DNA of 64,000 nt from Azospirillum sp. TSA2s (lineage in GTDB: Bacteria; Pseudomonadota; Alphaproteobacteria; Azospirillales; Azospirillaceae): NCBI RefSeq assembly GCF_004923315.1, contig NZ_CP039646.1, positions 439,001 through 503,000 of the forward strand, written 5' to 3'. The notes beneath the pieces were generated by a model. That model ran no database searches. It saw nothing but the letters and a program-made list of their open reading frames with translations, and was not told where the DNA came from. The first letter of the stretch is position 1, and the number at the start of each line of letters is the position of its first letter. Below, piece after piece: positions 49,837-58,533 of the stretch. A program made the translations under genes and the position numbers.

Positions 49837-50598
49837 TCACTTGCCGCCGGTAACGTCGAGGAAGGTGCCGGTGATGAAGGACGCCTCGGCGCTCGCCAAC
49901 CACAGGATCGCCCGCGCGACCTCCTCGGGCTGGCCGCCTCTTCCCATCGGGATCGACTCCTTGACGCGGTCCACCCGTCCCGGCTCCCCGCCGCTCGCAT
50001 GCATGTCGGTGTAGATGTGTCCGGGGCGGATGCAGTTGACGCGGATGCCGTCCCGCGCGACCTCCTTGGCGAAGCCGATGGTGAAGGTCTCCAGGGCGCC
50101 CTTGGAGGCGGCATAGTCGACATACTCGTTCGGGCTGCCGAGCCGGGCCGATGCCGACGAGATGTTGATGACCACGCCGCCCCGGCCGTTGTGGCGGTGT
50201 GACATGCGCTTCGCCGCCTGCTGCGCGCAGAGGATTGGACCGATCGCGTTGACCGCGAAGATGCGCTGCATCCGCTCGAAGTCGAGATCCTCGGTCCGGC
50301 ACTGCCGCGCGAGCACCGCGGCATTGTTGACCAGGACGTCGATCCGGCCGAACTCCCGGTCGATTTCGGCGAACAGCGCGGCGACCTGGGCCGGATCCGC
50401 GCTGTCGGCGCGCACGGCCAAGGCCCGGCGCCCCAAGGCTTCGACATCCGCCACCACGGCACGGGCGGCGGCCTCGTCGGCGACGAAGCTGATCGCGACA
50501 TCGTAGCCCTGGGCTGCGGCAAGCCTTGCGGTCGCGGCGCCGACGCCACGCCCCCCGCCCGTTACCAGAATCAGCGGCGTTTCAGAGACGGTGGTCAT
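49837..50598 (-). CDS. SDR-family NAD(P)-dependent oxidoreductase
   Basis: A 253-residue short-chain dehydrogenase. Cofactor motif TGGGRGVGAATAR, NNAAVLA, catalytic Ser in NISSASARLGS, and YVDYAASKGALE with Tyr and Lys. The C-terminal GQPEEVARAILWLAS-SFITGTFLDVTGGK is standard. Substrate unknown. ATG 50598 is preferred because GGAG lies nine bases upstream, and an ATG 15 bases earlier has none. Follows the MFS gene by 30 bp, probably in one operon with it. Confidence 0.87.
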   Translation of the reverse strand: MTTVSETPLILVTGGGRGVGAATARLAAAQGYDVAISFVADEAAARAVVADVEALGRRALAVRADSADPAQVAALFAEIDREFGRIDVLVNNAAVLARQCRTEDLDFERMQRIFAVNAIGPILCAQQAAKRMSHRHNGRGGVVINISSASARLGSPNEYVDYAASKGALETFTIGFAKEVARDGIRVNCIRPGHIYTDMHASGGEPGRVDRVKESIPMGRGGQPEEVARAILWLASAEASFITGTFLDVTGGK

Positions 50599-50628
50599 TG
50601 AGACGATCTCCATATGGCGGTGGAACGG

Positions 50629-51828
50629 TCACGCGGAGCGCGGCAGGCCGGGCTTCCCATGCGGCTCCGCGGCGGCGGCGCCCAGATGGGGCCTCAGCAT
50701 CAGGACAAGCGGAACGATCAGGGCGGCGGTCGCCGCCGAGGCCAGCACGCCGGTCGTCTGGCTGCTGTGATCGGCGATTGCGCCATAGAGGATCGGGGCC
50801 AGACCGCCGGACCCGATGACGCTGGTGTAGAAGACCGCGAAGGCCCGGCCGGTGTCGCCGTTGGAAAGCTCCGGCACCGTGCCGTAGAGCACCGAAGAGG
50901 TGCCGTTGAGCACGACGCCGAGCAGCGGCAGCAGAATGAGCGTCGGCGTCAGCGAGGTGAACAGCGTCGCCGCGATCAGCAGGGCCGTGGCGGCTTCGGT
51001 CGCCATGACGCTGCCGACGACCCCCAGCCGCTCCCCGAGCAGGCCGCATGTCGCCTTTCCCAGCGCGCCGCCGATGAACAGCAGGGCGAGGGCGAGGCCA
51101 ACCGTCGCCGAGTCCCCGCCCTGGCCCTGGATAAGGAAGGGCAGAAACAGCAGATAGCCCATGCGGGTCGCCGTATCGAGCGCACCGATCACCGTCAGTA
51201 TGCCGAAGCCGCCGCGGCCGCGACCCGCCGTGGTCCCGGTCTTTGCGGCCCTCACGATGGGAACCGCCGGCGCCAGCGGCAGCAGGGCGAGCGACAGGGC
51301 GATGCCGATCACCGCCATCAGCACCAGCACCGGTTGCCAGCCGAACGTCGGCAGCAGCACCGCGACGAGCGCCGGCAACGCCGCTTTCCCGAGGTCGCCT
51401 GAAAAATTGTAAATGCCGAGCGGATGCCGTGATGCCGAACCGTAACTGACGGTGACGAGCATCGACCCGCAGGGGTGCTGGATGCTCGATCCGATGCCGG
51501 CGACGACGAGGCCGACGCACAGCCCCGGCAAGCCGAACGGCAACGCCATGATCAGCAAGCCCGTCGCCGCGAGTATTGTCGACAGGATCAGCGCCGCCCG
51601 CGGCGACAGGCCGCGAAGAGCCCGGTCGGCCGGGATTTGCAGTCCCCCCATAGTTCCGGAGTAAAGGGCGCGGATGATGGCAAGCATCGCATAGGAAAGG
51701 CCGAACTGCGCCTGCCAGACCGGCAGGAAGACATAGAGCGCGTCGGTGTATCCATCATGCAACGCATGGGCAAGGCACGCGCCCGTCAGGCTTTTCTTCT
51801 TCTCTGTCCACCAATGTCTCGGATTCAT
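50629..51828 (-). CDS. MFS transporter, fosmidomycin-resistance (FSR)-like
   Basis: A 399-residue 12-TM major facilitator. LTGACLAHALHDGYTDALYVFLPVWQAQFGLSY resembles the Fsr family start, where an HxxxD pair lies in TM1. SSIQHPCGSMLVTVSYGSASRHPLGIYNFSGDLGKA is the Fsr-type TM4-5 region. It likely exports a small compound. Start ATG 51828 is chosen since TM1 follows closely; ATG 51861 would add 11 residues. Divergent from a LysR gene that probably regulates it. Confidence 0.82.
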   Translation of the reverse strand: MNPRHWWTEKKKSLTGACLAHALHDGYTDALYVFLPVWQAQFGLSYAMLAIIRALYSGTMGGLQIPADRALRGLSPRAALILSTILAATGLLIMALPFGLPGLCVGLVVAGIGSSIQHPCGSMLVTVSYGSASRHPLGIYNFSGDLGKAALPALVAVLLPTFGWQPVLVLMAVIGIALSLALLPLAPAVPIVRAAKTGTTAGRGRGGFGILTVIGALDTATRMGYLLFLPFLIQGQGGDSATVGLALALLFIGGALGKATCGLLGERLGVVGSVMATEAATALLIAATLFTSLTPTLILLPLLGVVLNGTSSVLYGTVPELSNGDTGRAFAVFYTSVIGSGGLAPILYGAIADHSSQTTGVLASAATAALIVPLVLMLRPHLGAAAAEPHGKPGLPRSA

Positions 51829-51899
51829 CTTCAATGGCTTTCCCGGAGGCGCCACAGGCATTGCCCGGCTGGTCTGAATGGAAAGGCATGCTATACGTG

Positions 51900-51909
51900 T
51901 GAAATTTCA
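51900..51909. promoter_or_regulatory. Candidate LysR operator between MFS and LysR genes
   Basis: A perfect palindrome TGAAATTTCA is flanked by imperfect inverted arms GCATGCTA (from 51887) and TAGTATGC (51915-51922). It lies in the 148-bp divergent spacer, the usual site for an LTTR controlling its neighbour. Confidence 0.5.
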
Positions 51910-51976
51910 GCGACTAGTATGCTTTGAATCACGGATAGCGTTCGTTTTTCTCACGGATCGCCCTTACGGACTGCCC

Positions 51977-52873
51977 ATGCGCCGCCTTCCTCCCCTGAAC
52001 GCCCTGCGCATCTTCGAGGTCGCGGCCCGGACCGGCAGCTATGCCGAGGCCGGGACTGAACTCGGTCTCACCCATGGCGCGGTGAGCCGGCAGATCGCTG
52101 CGCTCGAAGGCTGGCTCGGACAGAGGCTCTTCGTGAGGGACGGGCGCCGCATGGTCGCGACGCCGATGGCGAGGATCTTCGCCGCAGAGGTCGGCCTTTC
52201 CTTCGACCGGCTGGCCGTCGCGGCGGAAGCCTGCGGCCGGCCCGACGCGCGCCGCATCCTGCGGGTCAGCGCCCCGACCAGCTTCGCGATGCGCTGGCTG
52301 ATCCCGCGGCTCGGCCGCTACCACGCCGACCATCCGCAGGTCGAAGTGGCGGTGACGACGGTTTCGACCGTGCTTGAGGAACTGCGCGGCGGCGTCGACG
52401 TGGCGATCCGGCGCGGCGTCGCTCGGGAGCATGTGTGGCCTCAGCATCGCGTCGTCCCCGTGCTGGATGACGTGGACACGCTGATCATGAGCCCGGCGTT
52501 GTTCGCCCGACGGCCGATCCGCAAGCCCGCCGACATCGAGGGACACACGCTTCTCGCAAGCGAGACCCGTGCCGGCGATTGGACGGGCTGGCTTGAGGCG
52601 GCAGGACTCCAGCACCTTGCCGGGCATCCCCGCCAGATTTTCGATCACTTTTACGTCACCCGTCAGGCGGTGGAGGATGGGCTTGGCATCGGGATCGGCC
52701 CGTTGCCGATGCTCGACATCGACATCGCCGGCGGACGGCTGATGACGCCGTTGCCCGAGATCCGCGTTCCCAGGACCGGGTACGTCGCTCTCGTTCCACG
52801 TCAGGCCGACGCCGGAAACCTCGTTGCCGGCTTCGTCGACTGGCTTGTCGGAGAGGCGCCGGGACCACGGTGA
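51977..52873 (+). CDS. LysR-family transcriptional regulator (GcvA-like)
   Basis: A 298-residue LTTR. HTH: LPPLNALRIFEVAARTGSYAEAGTELGLTHGAVSRQIAALE. The effector domain begins ILRVSAPTSFAMRWLIPRLGRYHADHPQVEV, the GcvA/AmpR-like subgroup. ATG 51977 is picked because it opens the conserved MRRLPPLNALR. The effector is unknown; the MFS-SDR pair transcribed divergently is the likely target. Confidence 0.85.
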   Translation: MRRLPPLNALRIFEVAARTGSYAEAGTELGLTHGAVSRQIAALEGWLGQRLFVRDGRRMVATPMARIFAAEVGLSFDRLAVAAEACGRPDARRILRVSAPTSFAMRWLIPRLGRYHADHPQVEVAVTTVSTVLEELRGGVDVAIRRGVAREHVWPQHRVVPVLDDVDTLIMSPALFARRPIRKPADIEGHTLLASETRAGDWTGWLEAAGLQHLAGHPRQIFDHFYVTRQAVEDGLGIGIGPLPMLDIDIAGGRLMTPLPEIRVPRTGYVALVPRQADAGNLVAGFVDWLVGEAPGPR

Positions 52874-52975
52874 CGGGCCGGGCATCGAACCGCTCAAGTC
52901 CCGGAATGCGCCGCTCAGACGGCCAAACCGCCGCTCGCCGGAAACCGGTTCAACGCCTGCCGCAACGGCGCTAAC

Positions 52976-52989
52976 GTGGGACGTCCCAC
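52976..52989. promoter_or_regulatory. 14-bp palindrome GTGGGACGTCCCAC, copy 1
   Basis: A perfect palindrome lies 27 bp before the small CC-tailed gene at 53017. The identical sequence recurs at 60127-60140 before malonyl-CoA synthetase. It looks like a binding site for a dimeric regulator. Confidence 0.5.
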
Positions 52990-53016
52990 AACACCGGCTC
53001 CCGCCAGAGGTCTCCG

Positions 53017-53211
53017 ATGGACACTCCCTGCCCCCGCACACCCCTGCGCAAGGCCCTTGCCAATCTGCGTCGTCTGTTCAACGACGACTCCTATGACCGC
53101 TACCGCGAAGCCCAGGCCCGCCTCACCCCGGAGGAGGAGCCGCTCGACGAACGGTCTTTCAAGGCGCGGCAGATCCTGATGACTCTGGGACGCGGCTGCT
53201 GCGGGCGGTAG
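53017..53211 (+). CDS. Small CC-tailed protein, tentatively YbdD/YjiX-like
   Basis: A 64-residue basic protein with no signal or TM. The order Tyr-Asp-x-Tyr, then a Pro-acid segment (LTPEEEPLDERSF), then Arg-Gln, then GRGCCGR resembles YbdD/YjiX (YDxY...HPD..PM...F..RQ...RCC). Those proteins accompany the CstA/BtsT transporters in E. coli. Similarity is limited to these positions, so the assignment is tentative. AGAGG lies before the ATG. The last 53 bp overlap the convergent YihY gene. Confidence 0.5.
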   Translation: MDTPCPRTPLRKALANLRRLFNDDSYDRYREAQARLTPEEEPLDERSFKARQILMTLGRGCCGR

Positions 53212-54130
53212 CCCCCTCCCCTACCCCGGGGCCCACCCCAGGGCCCACCCCAGGCCCCGCCTCCGGGTTCAGCCCCGGCATCCGTGCCCGGCTGCCGCTG
53301 CGCTCCGAATAGGCGCGGGTCAGTTCCGCGCCGAACAGGAAGATCACCGCCGAATAATAGACCCACAGCAGGATCAGCACGAAGGACCCCGCCGCGCCAT
53401 AGACCGTCACCACACCGCTGGTGGCGATGTAGAAGCCGATCAGGAACTTGCCGACCGCGAACAGGAAGGCGTTCGCCGCCGCCCCCAGCCAGACGTCGGT
53501 CCAGCGGATGTAGGTGTCGGGCAGGATGCGGTAGATCATCGCGAACAGCCCGGTCAGCACCACCCAGGACGTGACGACGTCGAGCAGCCACAGCAGTGAC
53601 GGCATCGCCGGCAGATAGCCGGCGGCCCAGCGACCGGCCGCCGCCAGCGCCGCGCTGACCACCAGCGACACGATCAGCAGGAAGCCGATGGCGCCGATCA
53701 GCGCCAGCGCCTTCAGCCGGACCCGCACCAGCCATGTGATGGTCGATTCCTGCGGCGCCGCCACCCGCCAGATGCGGTTCAGCGCGGTCTGCAGTTCGAC
53801 GAAGACGGTGGTGGCGCCGACGATGATGGTGCCGATGCCGATGACGCTGGCGACGATCCCGGTCTCCCGCGCGCCGGCCCGCGCGATCAGATCCTGCAGG
53901 GTCTGGCCGGCGTCGCGCCCGACCAGCGCGGTCAATTGCTCGATCAGCGCGCCGCGCGCCGCCTCGTCGCCGAACACCAGCCCGGCCAGCGCAATCACCA
54001 GGATCGCCAGCGGTGCCAGCGAGAAGATGGTGTAGAAGGCGATGGACGCCGCCATGCTCATCGCGTCGTCGTTCATCCAGCCATACGCCGCATCGACCAC
54101 GATCCCCCACCCCCGCCGCACGCTTGCCAT
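53159..54130 (-). CDS. YihY/BrkB-family inner membrane protein
   Basis: A 323-residue polytopic protein with six TM segments. It has the family motifs DDAMSMAASIAFYTIFSLAPLAILVIALAG, GATTVFVELQTALNRIWRV and AAGSFVLILLWVYYSAVIFLFGAELTRAY. The family was once thought to be RNase BN; function is unsettled, possibly transport. The C-terminus is Pro/Gly/Val-rich (GPGVGPGVGPGVGEG), coded by a short GC-rich tandem repeat at about 53226-53262. Confidence 0.87.
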   Translation of the reverse strand: MASVRRGWGIVVDAAYGWMNDDAMSMAASIAFYTIFSLAPLAILVIALAGLVFGDEAARGALIEQLTALVGRDAGQTLQDLIARAGARETGIVASVIGIGTIIVGATTVFVELQTALNRIWRVAAPQESTITWLVRVRLKALALIGAIGFLLIVSLVVSAALAAAGRWAAGYLPAMPSLLWLLDVVTSWVVLTGLFAMIYRILPDTYIRWTDVWLGAAANAFLFAVGKFLIGFYIATSGVVTVYGAAGSFVLILLWVYYSAVIFLFGAELTRAYSERSGSRARMPGLNPEAGPGVGPGVGPGVGEGATARSSRVPESSGSAAP

Positions 54131-54345
54131 CGCCGCCCTCCCGTCCCGGACCGTCCCATCCCTGGGGTAACAGCGACGGTGGCGATTTGGTCATACCGGT
54201 AACCTCGTGCGCCCGTTCCATGGTAGGAAGAAGGCGTCGGCGGCCGGACTCCGCCCGTTGCCGCCCATTGAACAGTGAACAACGCGCCGGAAAGCGTTTC
54301 ACGGCGTTCCAAACGTTCCATCCACCAAGGCAGGAGACCCGCCCG

Positions 54346-55071
54346 GTGTCGCAAAAGGTGATCGGCCTGATCGGGGGCATGAGCTGGGAAAGCTCCGCCG
54401 AATATTACCGCATCGTCAATGAGGGCGTCCGCGACCGGCTGGGCGGGCTGCGCTCAGCCCGCTGCCTGATGTGGTCCTTCGACTTCGCGGAGGTCGAGGC
54501 GTTGCAGCATGCCGGCCGCTGGGACGATGCCACCGCCCTGATGATCGACGCCGCCCGCCGGCTGGAGCGCGGTGGCGCCGACTTCCTGCTGATCTGCACC
54601 AACACCATGCACCGCATGGCGGACGAGGTGCAGGCCGCCGTCAGCATCCCGCTGCTGCACATCGCCGATCCCACGGCGGAGCGCATCCGCGCCGCCGGCC
54701 ACCGCCGCGTCGGGCTGCTCGGCACCGCCTTCACCATGGAACAGGACTTCTACAAGGGCCGGCTCGCCGAGCGCCACGGTCTGGAGGTGCTGATCCCCGA
54801 CGCCGCCGACCGCGCCACCGTCCACCGCATCATCTACGAGGAACTGGTCCAGGGCCGGGTCGAGGCGGCTTCCCGCCAGGCCTACCGCGAGGTGATCGCC
54901 CGGCTGGTGGAGCGCGGCGCGGAGGCGATCATCCTCGGCTGCACCGAGATCATGCTGCTGGTGAAGCCGGAGGACAGTGCCGTCCCCCTGTTCGACACCA
55001 CCGCCATCCACGCCGAAGCGGCGGTGGAGCGGGCAATCGCCGGCTTCACCCCATCCCCAGCCGTTCCTTGA
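54346..55071 (+). CDS. Aspartate/glutamate racemase family protein
   Basis: A 241-residue PLP-independent racemase of the Asp/Glu family. [16 protein letters not shown] is the diagnostic N-terminus. The two catalytic Cys are in [12 protein letters not shown] and [10 protein letters not shown]. It interconverts L- and D-aspartate or a related amino acid. GTG 54346 is the start: AGGAGA lies upstream and the motif follows directly. Its last 26 bp overlap the convergent response regulator gene. Confidence 0.9.
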   Translation: MSQKVIGLIGGMSWESSAEYYRIVNEGVRDRLGGLRSARCLMWSFDFAEVEALQHAGRWDDATALMIDAARRLERGGADFLLICTNTMHRMADEVQAAVSIPLLHIADPTAERIRAAGHRRVGLLGTAFTMEQDFYKGRLAERHGLEVLIPDAADRATVHRIIYEELVQGRVEAASRQAYREVIARLVERGAEAIILGCTEIMLLVKPEDSAVPLFDTTAIHAEAAVERAIAGFTPSPAVP

Positions 55072-55777
55072 GCGCGCCCAGGAAGCGCCGGCTGACCGGC
55101 ACCACATGCCCGCCGTTGGTCTGAATCTCCGCCAGCCCGCCGTCGACGAAGCGGATCTCCCGGATGCGGTCCGGGTTGACCAGATGCTGGCGGTGGCAGC
55201 GGAACAGCGGGCTTTTTTCCTGGATGGTGTGCAGGGTCAATTCGGTGAAGCGCTCCTGCCCGTCCTCCCCCACCACATAGACGCCGGCAGGGCGGGAGAC
55301 GACATACTCGACATCGGCCAGCTTCATCAGGGTGATGCGGTTGACCCCGGTGCAGGGGATGTGGCGCAGTTCTGCCGCCCCGGGCAACACGCCGACCTCC
55401 TGCGGGGCGCGCTGGCGACGCAGCCGCTGCAGGGTCTTCTCCAGCCGCGCCGGGTCGGCCGGTTTCAGCAGATAATCGAAGGCATGTTCCTCGAAGGCCT
55501 GGACGGCATACTCGTCATGGGCGGTCAGGAAGACGATGCGCGGCATCCGCTCAGGGTCGAGCATGCTCAGCATCTCCAGGCCGCTGACCCGCGGCATCTG
55601 GATGTCGAGGAAGACCACGTCGGGCGCCTGCCGGTTGATGGCGCCGATCGCCTCGATGGCGTTGGCGCATTCGCCGACGATGCGGATGTCGGCGGCCTCC
55701 TCCAGCAGCCGGCGCAGCTCCTCGCGCGCCAGCGGCTCGTCATCGACGATCAGGACGTTCATGGCGGGCGGCATCAT
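55046..55777 (-). CDS. btsR: LytTR-family response regulator (BtsR/YpdB-like)
   Basis: A 243-residue two-component regulator. Receiver domain [20 protein letters not shown] with phospho-acceptor Asp58 in [10 protein letters not shown] and Lys in [11 protein letters not shown]. The C-terminal LytTR DNA-binding domain has [14 protein letters not shown] and [15 protein letters not shown]. Its ATG overlaps the sensor kinase stop. In E. coli BtsR activates a CstA-type pyruvate transporter gene. Confidence 0.88.
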   Translation of the reverse strand: MMPPAMNVLIVDDEPLAREELRRLLEEAADIRIVGECANAIEAIGAINRQAPDVVFLDIQMPRVSGLEMLSMLDPERMPRIVFLTAHDEYAVQAFEEHAFDYLLKPADPARLEKTLQRLRRQRAPQEVGVLPGAAELRHIPCTGVNRITLMKLADVEYVVSRPAGVYVVGEDGQERFTELTLHTIQEKSPLFRCHRQHLVNPDRIREIRFVDGGLAEIQTNGGHVVPVSRRFLGALKERLGMG

Positions 55778-57471
55778 GCGGGCACGGTTTCCTCAAGAGG
55801 CAGGCGCAGGGTGACGCGGGTGGCGACATCGGGCTCGCAGGCGACCGAAACGCCGTAATCCTCACCGTAGCGGTTGCGGATGCGGCGGTCGACGATGGTC
55901 ATCCCCAGCCCGTCGCCGCCCGGCTTGGCCTCATAGAGCCCGGCATTGTCCTCCACCGACAGCAGCAAGTCGCCGCCCTCCCGCCGCGCCGCGATGCGCA
56001 CCCGCCCGTCGCCCAGAAGCTGCGCCGTGCCATGCTTGATCGCGTTCTCCACCAGCGGCTGGAGCGAGAAGGCCGGCAGCCGGGCATGGCGCAGATCGTC
56101 CGGCACCTCGATCTCCACCGCCAGCCGGCCGGTGAAGCGGGCCAGCTCGATCTGCAGATAGGCGCTGACATGCTCGACCTCGTCGGCCAGCGTCGCCATC
56201 TGGCTCGGGCGCTTCAGGTTCTTGCGGAAGAAGGTCGACAGGTTCTGCACCAGCTGCCGCGCCCGCTCCGGATCGTTGCGGATGACGGCGGAGATGGTGT
56301 TCAGCGCGTTGAACAGGAAATGCGGGTTGACCTGGGCATGCAGCAGCTTGATCTCCGACTGCGCCAGCAGTGCCTTCTGCTGCTCGTAGCGGCCCGCCAG
56401 GATCTGGTTGGACAGCAGCCGCGCCACGCCCTCCCCCAGCGTGCGGTTGATGGTGGAGAAGATCTTGGTGCGCGGCTCGTACAGCTTGATGGTGCCGATC
56501 ACCCCGCCCTCCTCGCCCACCAGCGGGATGACCAGAGCCGCCCCCAGCCGGCAGCCCGGACTGATCGAGCAGCGATAGGCAACCTCGTTGCCGTCGGCAT
56601 AGATGACCTGATTGCTGGCGATGGCCTGATGGGTCTGGGGCGAGCTGATCGGCGTGCCGGGCAGATGGTGGTCGTCGCCGATGCCGATGAAGGCCAGCAG
56701 CTTTTCCCGATCGGTGATGGCGACGGCGCCGACGCCGGTCTCCTCATAGATGATGCGGGCGACGCGGGTGCTGTTCTCGCTGTTGAAGCCGCCGCGCAGC
56801 ACGCCGTCGCAACGCGCGGCGATCTTCAGCGCCTTGGCGGAAAAGGCGCTGGACTGCTTCTCGTCCAGCACGCGCCGTTCCAGCAGGATGCGCATGAACA
56901 GCGCCGCGCCCAGCGTGTTGGCGACGATCATCGGGGCGGCCACCACCTCGACCAGATGCATCGCCGCCTCGAACGGCCGGGCCACCGCCAGGATGATCAG
57001 CATCTGCACCACCTCCGCCACGAAGGTGACGGCGCCGACGCGCAGCGGGTTGAACAGCGGCTCGATCCGGCCCTGCCGCACCATGTGCCGGTGGACCAGC
57101 CCGCCGATCAGCCCCTCCGCCATGGTGGAGATGGCGCAGGCCAGCGCCGACATGCCGCCCAGCGAATAGCGGTGCAAGCCCCCGGTCAGCCCGACCGCCA
57201 GCCCCACCGACGGCCCGCCGAAGATGCCGCCCAGCACCGCCCCGATGGCTCGGGTGTTGGCGATGCTGTCGTCGATGTGCAGCCCGAAATAGGTGCCCAT
57301 GATGCAGAAGATCGAGAAGATCGCGTAACAGGCCAGCTTGTGCGGCCAGCGCACCGTCACATGGGTCAGCGGCAGGAACAGCGGCGTGCGGCTCAGCAGA
57401 TAGGCGATCACCAGATAGACGCACATCTGCTGAAGCAGCGAGAGGATCAGGGTGAAGGGCTCGACTGGCAT
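55774..57471 (-). CDS. btsS: LytS/BtsS-type sensor histidine kinase
   Basis: A 565-residue kinase. The N-terminal 5TM-5TMR_LYT domain (residues about 5-195) has [48 protein letters not shown] (as a range 72-108) and [13 protein letters not shown] domain follows (about 215-355), then the His_kinase block with phosphoacceptor His384 in [14 protein letters not shown]. It ends with an ATPase ([20 protein letters not shown]). Close to E. coli BtsS, which senses extracellular pyruvate. Confidence 0.9.
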   Translation of the reverse strand: MPVEPFTLILSLLQQMCVYLVIAYLLSRTPLFLPLTHVTVRWPHKLACYAIFSIFCIMGTYFGLHIDDSIANTRAIGAVLGGIFGGPSVGLAVGLTGGLHRYSLGGMSALACAISTMAEGLIGGLVHRHMVRQGRIEPLFNPLRVGAVTFVAEVVQMLIILAVARPFEAAMHLVEVVAAPMIVANTLGAALFMRILLERRVLDEKQSSAFSAKALKIAARCDGVLRGGFNSENSTRVARIIYEETGVGAVAITDREKLLAFIGIGDDHHLPGTPISSPQTHQAIASNQVIYADGNEVAYRCSISPGCRLGAALVIPLVGEEGGVIGTIKLYEPRTKIFSTINRTLGEGVARLLSNQILAGRYEQQKALLAQSEIKLLHAQVNPHFLFNALNTISAVIRNDPERARQLVQNLSTFFRKNLKRPSQMATLADEVEHVSAYLQIELARFTGRLAVEIEVPDDLRHARLPAFSLQPLVENAIKHGTAQLLGDGRVRIAARREGGDLLLSVEDNAGLYEAKPGGDGLGMTIVDRRIRNRYGEDYGVSVACEPDVATRVTLRLPLEETVPA

Positions 57472-57601
57472 GACGATAATCCCGACAGCGGCCTGACGAT
57501 ACCGGCGCCGCTCGCCGCCATCCTACACCGGCCGGGCTCCCCCGCAGATGGGACATCCTTGCATCCCTACCCCCGCCCTACCCCACCTCCGGCGCGGGCG
57601 C

Positions 57602-58399
57602 TCAGCGCCGCCGCGACGCAGGGTGCAGCAGCGCCATTTCCGGCGTCACCGATTGCCGCATCGCCGCGTCCCACTCGCTCATGGTGACGAAGCGCAGGCC
57701 CCGCCTCTCCCCCTCCTCCAGGATCGCCGGCAGCGCCGCGACGGTCGCCGCCTTGGTGCTGTGCATCAGCACGACAGCGCCCGGCGCCAGCCGTTCGGTC
57801 ACCCGGCGGCGGATGATGTCGGGACCGCTGTCCTTCCAGTCCTGGCTGTCGGCGGTCCACAGCACCGTCGCCATGCCATGCCGGCGCGCCAGCGCCGCCA
57901 GCGCGTCGTCCACATCGCCGAAGGGCGGCCGGAACCACGTCGCCGTCACGCCGACCGACGCCAGCACCTTCTCCGCCTGCGCCAGGTTCCACTCGCGCTC
58001 CGCCGGCTTCAGGTCGGTGGTCATCGGATGGGTTTGGGTGTGGCTGCCAACCTCGTTGTCGGAGGCCGCCACCTGCTTGGCGATGTCGTGATGCGCCGGG
58101 ATCTTGGCGCCGATGTAGAAGAAGGTCGCCTTCGCCCCATGCGCCCGCAGGATGTCGAGGATGCGCGGATCATTGGCATCCGGCCCGTCGTCGATGGTCA
58201 GCGCCACCACCCGCGCCTGCGGCAGGGTCCGGTCGACCTGATCGAGGTCGAGGTCGGATCCGGGGATCAGATGCTCCGTCACGAAGGGAGCGGCGCCATG
58301 GGTGGCGGCATAGCTGCGCTGCCCGGCCATGGCCGAAACGGGCAGGGCAAGCAGGGCCGCCGCCAGCGGCAGGACGGCATGGCGGAACAGGGTCATCAT
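57602..58399 (-). CDS. Secreted polysaccharide deacetylase (NodB homology domain)
   Basis: A 265-residue carbohydrate esterase family 4 protein. Signal peptide (MMTLFRHAVLPLAAALLALPVSAMA). Metal-binding motif 1 is TIDDGPDANDP, motif 2 is SHTQTHPM, motif 3 is WFRPPFGDVDD, and the last His is in VVLMHST. It removes N- or O-acetyl groups from a periplasmic or surface glycan. Start ATG 58399 is chosen because it opens the signal peptide; no strong SD is visible. Confidence 0.88.
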   Translation of the reverse strand: MMTLFRHAVLPLAAALLALPVSAMAGQRSYAATHGAAPFVTEHLIPGSDLDLDQVDRTLPQARVVALTIDDGPDANDPRILDILRAHGAKATFFYIGAKIPAHHDIAKQVAASDNEVGSHTQTHPMTTDLKPAEREWNLAQAEKVLASVGVTATWFRPPFGDVDDALAALARRHGMATVLWTADSQDWKDSGPDIIRRRVTERLAPGAVVLMHSTKAATVAALPAILEEGERRGLRFVTMSEWDAAMRQSVTPEMALLHPASRRR

Positions 58400-58533
58400 C
58401 GCGGGCGCACATGGAAAAAGCCGGAGCCGCGCCACTCCCTTCGAAAGGGGTATGGCGCGGCAGAAGGCCGAGCATTGCTCCCGCCGCAGACGGCGGACAA
58501 GCGATTTCTTGGGGACCTCGGCCGGAGTTCCCC

